Origin: an uncultured Acidimicrobiales bacterium
Lineage (GTDB): Bacteria > Actinomycetota > Acidimicrobiia > Acidimicrobiales > SZUA-35
Direction of reading: 5' to 3'
DNA length: 6,380 bases
Assembly: GCA_938008925.1 (NCBI GenBank)
Contig: CALLIQ010000537.1
Coordinates: 1 to 6,380, forward strand
Notes under the pieces: model-generated
What the model saw: the letters and a program-made list of their open reading frames with translations, nothing else
Told to the model about the DNA's origin: nothing
Databases searched by the model: none
Translations under genes and position numbers: made by a program
In this document: positions 1-5,583 of the stretch, piece after piece
Numbering within the stretch: position 1 is the stretch's first letter
Layout of the letters: every line of letters begins with the position of its first letter

Positions 1-1
1 G

Positions 2-559
2 CTCAACCCCAAGGAGTCGACGCCGTTCGTCGTCGAGTTCGAGGCCGTCGCTGCCAGCAACGATCCGGACTTCGACCCGCTCGACTTCACGCCGATCGAA
101 CTCGACGGAACCGTCGAGGGCGTTGAGCTCTACGCAAAGGCCGTCGTGGCCACCCAGGGATTGTCCCGCGATGTGCACGTGCAGGGCACTTCGATCGAGC
201 GCCGATCCGACGGGTCCATCGAGCTGTCCGGCGAGCTCCGTAACGACGGCACGATCGAAGCGGTCCTGCCCATCGTGTTCGTGACCTACCTCGACGACGA
301 CGGTCTCGTGCTGTGGACCGACCGTGTCCTGGTGTCGTCGTCGGTTCGACCGCAGCGAGCCCAACCGTTCCAACAGACGCTCGCCCTTCCCGAATCGCTG
401 GCGATCGCCGACCTCGAGCTGACCACGTTCCACAACGGGATCGCGCCCGACGAAGGTGCCGGGCCGACGGTCACGGTCATCGAGGCACCGGACGGTCTCG
501 GCTACGCGAGCGTCCGCCTCGACGTCGTCTCGATGCTGCCGCCGGGAGAAGGACGATGA
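2..559 (+). CDS. Hypothetical envelope protein with FxLYD-like beta domains, 5'-truncated
   Basis: The reading frame is open from the window edge, so only the last 185 residues are visible and the true start lies upstream. A GTG at 146 is an internal valine, because coding sequence of the same character precedes it. Residues 76-83 (SGELRNDG), the YLDDDG at 96-101 and the VRPQRAQPF near 115-123 follow the pattern of FxLYD-type domains, where a 'G-V-N-G' strand is followed by a 'y-D-x-x-G' turn and a 'l-x-P-g-x-x-x-pF' strand. The first visible residues, LNPKESTPFVVEF, repeat that last strand, so an earlier copy of the domain has been cut by the window and the protein probably has at least two. 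FxLYD domains are usually extracytoplasmic, but no signal peptide or anchor is visible here. The stop codon overlaps the next gene by ATGA, implying coupled translation. The function is not recognised. The domain call is by eye and moderately sure. Confidence 0.72.
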   Translation, partial: LNPKESTPFVVEFEAVAASNDPDFDPLDFTPIELDGTVEGVELYAKAVVATQGLSRDVHVQGTSIERRSDGSIELSGELRNDGTIEAVLPIVFVTYLDDDGLVLWTDRVLVSSSVRPQRAQPFQQTLALPESLAIADLELTTFHNGIAPDEGAGPTVTVIEAPDGLGYASVRLDVVSMLPPGEGR

Positions 560-1851
560 GCCGGCGTCGCACAGGCCTGGCCCTCGTCGCGGCGATGGCC
601 GGTGCGATCGGCCTCGTCTCGGCGGCCTTCGTGTCGTCTGCGGATGACGTCGCGCCGAGCCGTCTGGCCTTCGCCGACGTGACGGTCTCTGCACCGTCGA
701 GCGTCCTCGCTGGCGAACCGTTCGACGTCTCGATCGACGGACTGCGCTCCGGTGCGGACGTCGAGGTGTTGGTTCGGACCAGCTACACCTCGATGTCCCT
801 ACCCTTCACCGCGGACGGCTCCGAGGCCGTCGTCGCCCTCGACTCTGCCGAGCTCGCCGCCGGGCTCGTCGTGATCGACGTCGTCAGCGAGGATCGTGCG
901 GGAACGACCGTCGTCGACGTGCTGCCGGGCGATGCGGTCGGACCGCTCGACCTCTACCTCGGTCCGCGGACCGTCATCGCCGACGGCGTTGACCACTCCA
1001 TGCTCGTCGCGGTGCCGATCGACGAGTTCGGCAACCCGGTCGCATCGGGGACCTCGGTCGCCCACCGCGCCATCCTTGCCGACGGCAGCTCGGCGACACT
1101 CGAGGCGCAGACGCTCGGGCTGTTGAGTTTCGCCACCCTTCCCGCAACGACCGTGAGCGGTCGAACGGTGATCGCCGTCGACGTCGGCGACGCGACCGGG
1201 CCAGGGCGTTCGTTCGAGAACGTCCCCGGTCCCCCGGTCGAATTCGTGCTCGAAGCCGAAGAGGTTCGCGGGACCACGACCGCTTGGTTCGCCGACGGCA
1301 CGACGCTGCGCACGATCCGAACGAGCGTGTTGATCGATCGATACGACAACGTCGTGTCCGACGGCACCGCGGTCACACTGGCACTCGACGGACCAGACGG
1401 GACCTCGCTCCTGACCTCGACCACGATCGACGGCGTCGCCCGATTCGTCGTCGAGTCGCCGACACGCCCGGGCACCATCACGGCGACGGCCTCGGCCGCC
1501 GATCGGTCGAGCACCGATCTGGCGATCGATGTCAGACCAGCGATCGACGAGTTCGAGGTCACCGCTCGCCACGTCGGCGATCGCATGATCGTGGCGATCG
1601 GGCCGGTGCTGCTGACGACCGGATTCTTCGTCCCCGACGGCACCGTCGCCATCGTGTCGGTCGACTCAACGACGGACGACTCCTCGACGGGCGACTCGGG
1701 CGGCGACGTCGCGCACGTCGACGTGGTGCTCGACGACGGTATGGGCGAGCTGATCGTCGATGACGCCTTCGGCACGCCGCCGCCAGGCTCGCTCGTGACC
1801 GTCGAGATCCTCGGCGTCGAGGCCTCCGCAACGATCGGAGTCGAGCGATGA
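556..1851 (+). CDS. Secreted tandem Ig-like (Big_1/invasin-type) domain protein
   Basis: This 431-residue protein begins with MSRRR followed by an alanine-rich hydrophobic stretch (about 7-27) and a polar DD, a typical Sec signal peptide. The ATG at 556 is chosen because it overlaps the upstream stop as ATGA and has a purine-rich GGGAG at 544-548, seven bases away. The mature part is all-beta and acidic. Residues 38-123 may be a first Ig-like domain. Residues 132-225 and 228-327 look like Big_1-type domains: each has the 'ADG...L.V...D.(F/Y)(G/D)N.V..GT.V' core (EFGNPVASGTSV at 157-168, RYDNVVSDGTAVTL at 262-275), and the second ends with the usual 'DGVARFVV...PGTITATA'. Residues 330-431 may be a further domain, interrupted by a Ser/Thr/Asp/Gly-rich linker at 371-384. 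There is no C-terminal transmembrane segment or LPXTG sorting signal, so attachment to the cell is unexplained. Such repeats usually form rods, adhesins or matrix proteins. The ligand is unknown. Confidence 0.85.
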   Translation: MSRRRTGLALVAAMAGAIGLVSAAFVSSADDVAPSRLAFADVTVSAPSSVLAGEPFDVSIDGLRSGADVEVLVRTSYTSMSLPFTADGSEAVVALDSAELAAGLVVIDVVSEDRAGTTVVDVLPGDAVGPLDLYLGPRTVIADGVDHSMLVAVPIDEFGNPVASGTSVAHRAILADGSSATLEAQTLGLLSFATLPATTVSGRTVIAVDVGDATGPGRSFENVPGPPVEFVLEAEEVRGTTTAWFADGTTLRTIRTSVLIDRYDNVVSDGTAVTLALDGPDGTSLLTSTTIDGVARFVVESPTRPGTITATASAADRSSTDLAIDVRPAIDEFEVTARHVGDRMIVAIGPVLLTTGFFVPDGTVAIVSVDSTTDDSSTGDSGGDVAHVDVVLDDGMGELIVDDAFGTPPPGSLVTVEILGVEASATIGVER

Positions 1852-2468
1852 GCCGGTCGAGCACCAAGATGTCTGCCCGCCTGGCCGTCGCGCTGGTCGT
1901 AGTCGTCACCACGCTCGGGGCGGTTGCGGTCGGCGCTGCGTCGGTCCGTGCGGTCACCGCGTCGAGCGAGCGAGCGGCGATCTTCAACGACGCCGGCGTC
2001 CTCCCGTCCGATCTGACCGACGCCGTCACCTGGCGGCCCGATGCAAACCGGGCGACTCGACCGATGGAGCCGCTGACCCGCGAGCTCGTCACGGCGTCGT
2101 GGTTGCGGGCATGGGAGCAGCTCCGCATCGTCGCCGAGACCGGCGACACCAGCGGCGTCGCGGTGTCGTTCTCGAACACGGCGCTCGACGACGTGCTCGC
2201 TGGAGCCAACGGCCACGGCGGACAATCACTGCGGCAGCAGAGCCACGACCTCGAGCTCACCTTCTATTCAGATGACGGGCAAGTCATCGGTCTCACCGCG
2301 CACGCAACCGAACTCGTGCACTCGATCGAACGCGACGACGGTCGGATGGAGCGACGCTCCGTCGAGCGATACGACGCCGTTCTCGTGCTCGAAGACGGCG
2401 GCTGGCGAATTCACCATCTGGTCCGTCGCTCCGTCGAACTCGGCCCCTGGCTCATCGCTCCCGAGTAG
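1848..2468 (+). CDS. Membrane-anchored hypothetical protein, possible NTF2-like domain
   Basis: This is a 206-residue protein. The ATG at 1848 overlaps the preceding stop as ATGA and has GGAG at 1837-1840, seven bases upstream, so both coupling and direct initiation are possible. Residues 9-31 are strongly hydrophobic after a short basic N-terminus, giving either an uncleaved anchor or a signal peptide, with the rest outside the membrane. The soluble part has an amphipathic helix (SWLRAWEQL, 84-92) and ends in alternating strands (VERYDAVLVLEDGGWRIHHLVR region, 172-193). The 'y-x-v-x-l-x-x-x-x-g-W-r-I' ending is typical of NTF2-like or SnoaL-like alpha+beta folds, which serve many roles including as non-enzymatic partners of envelope proteins. 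The fold call is tentative and no catalytic residues are evident. It closes the plus-strand run and converges on yraN with a 44-bp gap. It probably works with the two upstream envelope proteins. Confidence 0.8.
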   Translation: MSRSSTKMSARLAVALVVVVTTLGAVAVGAASVRAVTASSERAAIFNDAGVLPSDLTDAVTWRPDANRATRPMEPLTRELVTASWLRAWEQLRIVAETGDTSGVAVSFSNTALDDVLAGANGHGGQSLRQQSHDLELTFYSDDGQVIGLTAHATELVHSIERDDGRMERRSVERYDAVLVLEDGGWRIHHLVRRSVELGPWLIAPE

Positions 2469-2481
2469 CGAGCCAGCGGCA

Positions 2482-2498
2482 GACGCGTTGGACGTGTC
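2482..2498 (+). terminator. Weak hairpin between convergent genes
   Basis: GACGCG at 2482-2487 pairs with CGTGTC at 2493-2498 across a five-base loop, with one G-U wobble in the plus-strand transcript. It lies in the 44-bp gap where the envelope operon meets yraN. There is no T tract, and in the minus-strand transcript the wobble becomes a mismatch. It could help end plus-strand transcripts but may be chance in GC-rich DNA. Confidence 0.2.
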
Positions 2499-2512
2499 GG
2501 ACCGTGCTCGGG

Positions 2513-2866
2513 TCAGAAGGCGGCGAGGTAGGGGGCGATGTGTCCCTGCGCATCGACGTCGATGACGTCGAACCGGATCTCGCCGTAGCGTCGCTCGCTG
2601 GTGTCGAGCCACATCATTGCCAGCGTCCGAATGCGGCGCTGTTTGGTGTGATCGACAGCGGCGACGCCGCCACCGAAGCGCGCCGAGCGGCGCGCCTTCA
2701 CCTCGCTGAACACCAACACGTTGCCGTCGGTGCAGACGATGTCGAGCTCGCCTTCCCGTACTCGCCAGTTGCGATCGAGGATCTCGTAGCCGTTCGCCTG
2801 ATACCAGGCGGCCGCAGCGTCTTCGCCCCGATTGCCGAGATCACGGGCCTGCGCCGATCCCCTCAC
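2513..2866 (-). CDS. yraN: YraN/UPF0102 family nuclease-fold protein
   Basis: The protein has 117 residues, the usual size for UPF0102. The start is the GTG at 2866, which shares GTGA with the stop of the DUF2469 gene. An upstream in-frame ATG (2965) would add 33 residues unlike the family and run deep into its neighbour, so it was rejected. Family marks are visible in order: LGNRGEDAAAAWY (10-22), with the conserved G-x-x-G-E; the N-W-R at 33-35; GELDIV (39-44), containing the acidic D42; and VFSEVKAR (52-59), with E55 and K57 of the E-x-K motif. A lysine in VDHTKQRRI (71-79) begins the C-terminal helix. These are core elements of an endonuclease-like fold, but the cellular role of YraN is not established. 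In many actinobacteria a comM-like ATPase gene follows. Here a convergent envelope gene lies there instead. Confidence 0.93.
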   Translation of the reverse strand: MRGSAQARDLGNRGEDAAAAWYQANGYEILDRNWRVREGELDIVCTDGNVLVFSEVKARRSARFGGGVAAVDHTKQRRIRTLAMMWLDTSERRYGEIRFDVIDVDAQGHIAPYLAAF

Positions 2867-3150
2867 AGCTCGCTCGTCGGAAGCTCCTCGACCGTGATGC
2901 CTCTCGTGGAGGCGAGTTTCACCGACGCCAGGAAGCGGGACCGTCGATACATGTCCCACACCCACGCATCGGTGAGTTCGTATTCGATGAACGGCGCACC
3001 GGGGTCGGACACCCGGTTCACCTCGTTGGCGAGGTAGAAACGTCGATCGGTCTCGACGACGTAGCGAAACATGGTCGCGACGTCTCGGTACTCCCGATAC
3101 AGCTCCAACTCGATCTCGGCCTCGTAGCGCTCGAGATCGTCAGCACTCAC
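2863..3150 (-). CDS. DUF2469 family protein
   Basis: This is a 95-residue protein starting with the GTG at 3150. The reading frame stays open to an ATG at 3264, but that extension overlaps the 3' end of rplS and adds a basic segment foreign to the family. Starting at GTG gives the typical 'MSADDLERYE' N-terminus. Other family-typical stretches are ELELYREYRDV (15-24), FRYVVETDRRFYLAN (28-42) and the aromatic DAWVWDMYR (61-69). No clear Shine-Dalgarno sequence precedes the GTG, so translation may depend on the upstream rplS, whose stop lies 28 bp away. The stop overlaps the yraN start. DUF2469 is a conserved actinobacterial family of unknown function normally found at the rnhB-yraN locus, so this gene is also a lineage marker. 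The family assignment is confident; no activity can be inferred. Confidence 0.93.
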   Translation of the reverse strand: MSADDLERYEAEIELELYREYRDVATMFRYVVETDRRFYLANEVNRVSDPGAPFIEYELTDAWVWDMYRRSRFLASVKLASTRGITVEELPTSEL

Positions 3151-3178
3151 GGACGGACCGCCATTGCGATCAGACCGA

Positions 3179-3526
3179 TCAGCGGTCGCGCTTTTCCTTG
3201 ACCTTCGCGGCCTTACCGACGCGATCGCGCAGGTAGTAGAGCTTGGCTCGACGGACGTCTCCACGGTTCACCACTTCCACCTTTTCGATGATGGGGGAAT
3301 GCATGGGGAACGTACGCTCCACGCCGACGCCGAAGCTGAGCTTGCGAACCTTGAAGGATTCGCCAGCGCCGGCACCACGAATGGCGATGACGGTGCCCTG
3401 GAACACCTGGACACGCTCACGATTGCCCTCGACGACCTTCACGTGGACCTTGACGTTGTCGCCGGGGCCGAACTGAGGGATGTCGTCTCGGAGCTGTGTC
3501 TTCTCGACGAGATCGGTGAGGTTCAT
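3179..3526 (-). CDS. rplS: 50S ribosomal protein L19
   Basis: This is ribosomal protein bL19, 115 residues, the normal bacterial length. It lies at the interface between the 50S and 30S subunits. Recognisable stretches are the FGPGDNVKVHVKV strand (19-31), VQVFQGTVIAIRGAG (39-53), the FKVRKLSFGVGVERTFP segment (58-74), HSPIIEKVEV (76-85) and RRAKLYYLRD (92-101), followed by the lysine-rich tail KAAKVKEKRDR. The ATG at 3526 is preceded on the minus strand by AGGT (plus-strand 3535-3538), eight bases away, a reasonable ribosome site. The gene is separated from trmD, its usual upstream partner, by about 2.1 kb of unrelated genes, so it must rely on its own promoter or on readthrough from the tetR gene 101 bp upstream. 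Downstream it leads directly into the DUF2469 gene. Confidence 0.98.
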   Translation of the reverse strand: MNLTDLVEKTQLRDDIPQFGPGDNVKVHVKVVEGNRERVQVFQGTVIAIRGAGAGESFKVRKLSFGVGVERTFPMHSPIIEKVEVVNRGDVRRAKLYYLRDRVGKAAKVKEKRDR

Positions 3527-3574
3527 CGTGTGCTACCTGTCAGAAAGAATCGGGACGCGAATGCGCGACCGATA

Positions 3575-3603
3575 ATGCTACGGCCGTCCGTCCCCATCGC
3601 CTA
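3575..3603 (-). promoter_or_regulatory. Candidate rplS promoter
   Basis: On the minus strand, TAGCAT (plus 3575-3580) fits the TAnnnT -10 pattern. A weak -35, TAGGCG (plus 3598-3603), lies 17 bp upstream. This would start transcription near 3567 and leave a 5' leader of about 40 bases. An alternative -10, CATTAT, overlaps the first. The need for a local promoter is inferred from the separation of rplS and trmD; the boxes themselves are weak. Confidence 0.3.
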
Positions 3604-3612
3604 CCCCGACAC

Positions 3613-3624
3613 CCCGGAACCGGG
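3613..3624 (-). terminator. Short GC hairpin just after the tetR stop
   Basis: CCCGG at 3613-3617 and CCGGG at 3620-3624 form an inverted repeat starting four bases after the tetR stop codon, realistically a 4-bp stem with a four-base loop. There is no T run. It could weaken readthrough from tetR into rplS, but it may be only GC-rich background. Confidence 0.2.
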
Positions 3625-3627
3625 CCC

Positions 3628-4200
3628 TCAGGGAAGGATGCCCGTCAAGCGCTCGAGGAGGCGATCGGTCGACTGTGCAACCGAGGATCGCCCTCCCGAG
3701 CCGGCCCAGGTGATCATCATGGCGTCGATGGCCCCGAGGTGGGCGCCGCCGATCATCCCTGCCAACTCGTCGTCGACGTCGCCAAAGCGAGCCACCAAGC
3801 CGATCAACCGCTCGAGCCACGCGCTCGTCGCAACGCCGTTGGACCGCAGCGATGGGGCTTCCTCGAGCACCCGGTAGGCGGCCAGCACGGTCGCCGCGTC
3901 GCCGTCGATGTGCTCGGCGACCGCCATACAGCCGGTCCGCAGTGCGTCGGCCAACCCGGCGTCTGCTGGCAGCGCTCCGACGGCGGAGTCAAAGGCGGCC
4001 AACCAACGCCTCGGGATCTCGAGAACGAGGTCCTCTTTCGAAGCGAAGCGGCGGTAGGCGGTGCTGCGTGACACCCCGGCCGCGGTGGCGATCTCGTCCA
4101 TCGTGACCGATGCGAAGCCGCGAGCGGAGAACAGCTCGAACGCGGTCTCGAGCAATGCCTGCTTGGTCTCCAGATGTCGGCGTTCGCGCAGACCGGCCAC
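3628..4200 (-). CDS. TetR/AcrR family transcriptional repressor
   Basis: The protein has 190 residues, a typical TetR length. Residues 10-59 form the TetR DNA-binding domain: the first helix ETKQALLETAFELFSARGF (11-29), then the helix-turn-helix MDEIATAAGVSRSTAYRRF (34-52), ending in the characteristic SKEDLV (54-59). The remaining C-terminal helices (62-190) form the divergent ligand-binding and dimerisation part, which gives no clue to the inducer. The GTG at 4200 is the earliest possible start, because an in-frame TAG lies four codons upstream. There is no good Shine-Dalgarno sequence, but a TAGGCT box lies 7-12 bases before the GTG, consistent with leaderless translation. The gene diverges from the SRPBCC and molybdo-protein pair across 64 bp containing a perfect inverted repeat. 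It most likely represses that pair and possibly itself. Confidence 0.95.
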   Translation of the reverse strand: MAGLRERRHLETKQALLETAFELFSARGFASVTMDEIATAAGVSRSTAYRRFASKEDLVLEIPRRWLAAFDSAVGALPADAGLADALRTGCMAVAEHIDGDAATVLAAYRVLEEAPSLRSNGVATSAWLERLIGLVARFGDVDDELAGMIGGAHLGAIDAMMITWAGSGGRSSVAQSTDRLLERLTGILP

Positions 4201-4206
4201 GAATCC

Positions 4207-4237
4207 AGCCTAGGTGACGACTGACACGTTGACCCAA
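4207..4237 (-). promoter_or_regulatory. Candidate leaderless promoter of the tetR gene
   Basis: On the minus strand, TAGGCT (plus 4207-4212) is a TAnnnT -10 box placed 7-12 bases before the GTG start, as expected if transcription starts at the start codon. A poor -35, TTGGGT (plus 4232-4237), lies 19 bp upstream. The inverted repeat 4240-4254 lies immediately behind this -35, so a bound repressor could affect tetR as well. Confidence 0.4.
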
Positions 4238-4258
4238 GTTGACACAGTGTGTCAGTTT
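4229..4258 (+). promoter_or_regulatory. Candidate promoter of the SRPBCC/molybdo-protein pair
   Basis: TTGACC at 4229-4234 is a near-consensus -35. CAGTTT at 4253-4258 is a weak -10 with 18-bp spacing, ending six bases before the ATG at 4265, so the transcript would be leaderless or nearly so. A second -35-like TTGACA at 4239-4244 has no usable -10 upstream of the gene. The inverted repeat at 4240-4254 fills the spacer, the ideal place for repression. Confidence 0.4.
4240..4254. promoter_or_regulatory. Perfect inverted repeat, likely TetR operator
   Basis: TGACACA-G-TGTGTCA consists of 7-bp arms with no mismatch around a single central base, in the 64-bp region between the divergent tetR and SRPBCC genes. 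Size, symmetry and place match TetR-family operators, which usually lie between the regulator and its target. A related half-site, CTGACAC, occurs at 4221-4227, and GTTGAC occurs at both 4228-4233 and 4238-4243, so a second, weaker contact is possible. Binding by the adjacent repressor is inferred. Confidence 0.75.
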
Positions 4259-4264
4259 AGGTTC

Positions 4265-4894
4265 ATGACCCCAGCACTGATCCCGAGCCTGACGATCGAC
4301 GAGGCGATGGGGACGACCCCGATCGAACACGGCGGAACGATCCGGCGTCCCTTCAGCGAATTCCACTCCCGCGTCGTCGATCATCCGATCGAGCACGTGT
4401 GGCCGCACTGTCTGGACGTCACGGCGCAGGAGATCCGCACGATCGGCCCGCTGTTCGCACTACGCGGTCTGCCGACCCGCCTGAGGGGACGTCGGCCGCC
4501 GGAGGCATCGAGGGCTCTTCCGTTGCTCGAGGTCTTTGCGTCCGAGGGGTTCATCGTCCTACGCCGAGACGACGCTCCGATCGATGGGCGGGCGAGCGTG
4601 ATCTTCGGCGCCGCCGGCCGGTTCTGGTCGGTGACCGGCAACGCCCCGATCCCCTTCGACTCGCCGAACGACTTCCTCGCCTTCGAACAACCCGATCACG
4701 CCAAGACCGTGGCCCGACTCGACGCCATCGACCTCGGGAACGGCACCACGAGGATCGAGACCGAGACGCTCGTTCGCGGCACCGACGCCGCCAGCACCAA
4801 GGCTTTTGGGCGGTACTGGGGGATCATTCGACTGCCCAGCGGGCTCATCCGTCTGAGTTGGCTCGCTGCCATCGATCGCCGAGCGAACCGATGA
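4265..4894 (+). CDS. SRPBCC-like (START/Bet v1 fold) protein
   Basis: The protein has 209 residues from the ATG at 4265. A GTG at 4214 in the same frame would start inside the divergent promoter and translate through the operator, so the ATG is preferred. An AGG lies only three bases before the ATG, too close for a normal ribosome site, so leaderless initiation is plausible. The N-terminal part has an R-P-F-S-E-F-H segment (28-34) and HPIEHVWPHCLDV (40-52), resembling the opening strand and 'v-W' helix of SRPBCC proteins. The C-terminal part, IETETLVRG (164-172) followed by AFGRYWGIIRLPSGLIR (180-196), fits the 'TETrV..td..a...F..YW..i.p.sgliR' ending of one SRPBCC subgroup. The fold forms a hydrophobic ligand cavity. 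Whether this protein binds, carries or converts a ligand cannot be told. No signal peptide is present. Its stop overlaps the molybdo-protein start, implying linked production and function. Confidence 0.82.
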   Translation: MTPALIPSLTIDEAMGTTPIEHGGTIRRPFSEFHSRVVDHPIEHVWPHCLDVTAQEIRTIGPLFALRGLPTRLRGRRPPEASRALPLLEVFASEGFIVLRRDDAPIDGRASVIFGAAGRFWSVTGNAPIPFDSPNDFLAFEQPDHAKTVARLDAIDLGNGTTRIETETLVRGTDAASTKAFGRYWGIIRLPSGLIRLSWLAAIDRRANR

Positions 4895-5583
4895 GCCGGC
4901 GAACGTTACGAGCGCTCGACGTCTGGCCTCGCCGCAGCGACGGCCTTCCTCCCGGTCAGGGCGAAGTACGCGCATTCCCCCGGTTCTCAGACGAACCCTT
5001 CCGTTGGGCGCCATCGATGACCGACATCGATCTCACCGTGTCGGTCGGCGGTGAAGAAAGACGTCGATTCAATTCGAGCGACCTCGCGGCCTTCGACCGG
5101 GTCGAGATCACGGCCGACTTCCACTGCGTCACCACGTGGTCGTATCGAGGGCTCCGCTGGAGCGGCATCCGCTTCGTCGACCTCATCGCCGACGTCTTCG
5201 ATGGCGACGTTCCCCCGTTCATGCTGGCCAAGACGGCCGACACGATGGCGTCGCGCTATCGGACCGACGATCTGGCGCACCCCGACGTGTTGCTCGCCAC
5301 CCATCTCGACGGCGAGCCGCTCGATCGCCGCCACGGTGCCCCACTCCGTCTCGTGAGCCCACATCAGTACGGGTACAAGAACCCCAAGCATCTGACCGAG
5401 CTCGCCTTCTCCGACACCGAGCCCGAGGGGACGCTCGGCCCGAAGGAGCATCTGCGGGCTCGGGTCGACTTGGAGGAACGGCACGGCAAGCGTCCCAACT
5501 GGCTGCTCCGCATCCCCTATCGCTTGGCCATCGTGCCGACCGCCCTGGCGGCGGAGCGAGCGCTCGGCAAGTCACCGGACTGA
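4891..5583 (+). CDS. Cytoplasmic molybdopterin-dependent oxidoreductase, sulfite-oxidase fold
   Basis: The protein has 230 residues. The ATG at 4891 overlaps the SRPBCC stop as ATGA, and no convincing Shine-Dalgarno sequence is present, so re-initiation is likely. Hallmarks of the sulfite oxidase/YedY catalytic domain are visible: DFHCVTTWSYRGLRWSG (76-92), in which C79 fits the cysteine ligand of molybdenum, followed by a V/I-D-L-I helix (96-100); and HGAPLRLVSPHQYGYKNPKH (148-167), the pterin-binding stretch with R153, Y162, K163 and K166. Unlike MsrP/YedY there is no Tat signal (no twin-arginine plus hydrophobic stretch), no haem domain and no adjacent msrQ-like membrane partner. It also lacks the C-terminal dimerisation domain of full sulfite oxidases. 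A moderately hydrophobic tail (204-223) might contact a membrane or partner. The molybdopterin oxidoreductase call is firm; substrate and electron partner are unknown. The SRPBCC gene before it and TetR control suggest an induced reaction on a hydrophobic or xenobiotic compound. Confidence 0.9.
   Translation: MSRRTLRALDVWPRRSDGLPPGQGEVRAFPRFSDEPFRWAPSMTDIDLTVSVGGEERRRFNSSDLAAFDRVEITADFHCVTTWSYRGLRWSGIRFVDLIADVFDGDVPPFMLAKTADTMASRYRTDDLAHPDVLLATHLDGEPLDRRHGAPLRLVSPHQYGYKNPKHLTELAFSDTEPEGTLGPKEHLRARVDLEERHGKRPNWLLRIPYRLAIVPTALAAERALGKSPD

Noticed and set aside
400..409. GGCGATCGCC palindrome, resembling the cyanobacterial HIP1 element
   Set aside because: CGATCG and GATCG strings occur throughout the coding regions and follow from codon use (ATC, GAT, TCG) in this GC-rich genome; nothing else is cyanobacterial.
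313..555. Upstream extension of the Ig-like protein to an ATG at 313
   Set aside because: The extension overlaps the preceding gene, is arginine-rich and frame-shadow-like, and would bury the clear signal peptide that starts at 556.
1331..1342. Short run of GATC tetramers (GATCGATCGATA)
   Set aside because: It encodes I-D-R-Y within a conserved Big_1 strand and is explained by codon choice.
954..2225. Long minus-strand open frame of 423 codons opposite the envelope genes
   Set aside because: It is antisense to two well-supported genes, has low-complexity composition rich in Ser, Thr, Arg and Val and no recognisable domain. Long antisense frames are common in GC-rich DNA.
2867..2965. ATG-started extension of YraN
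   Set aside because: It would overlap the DUF2469 gene by about 100 bases; the GTGA overlap start gives the family's usual length.
3151..3264. ATG-started extension of the DUF2469 protein
   Set aside because: It runs into the rplS coding region and the family N-terminus begins exactly at the GTG at 3150.
3164..3877. Plus-strand open frame of 237 codons opposite rplS and tetR
   Set aside because: It lies antisense to two certain genes and its translation shows no family motif.
4214..4264. GTG start for the SRPBCC protein 17 codons upstream
   Set aside because: It would place coding sequence over the promoter and operator, and the added residues show no family similarity.
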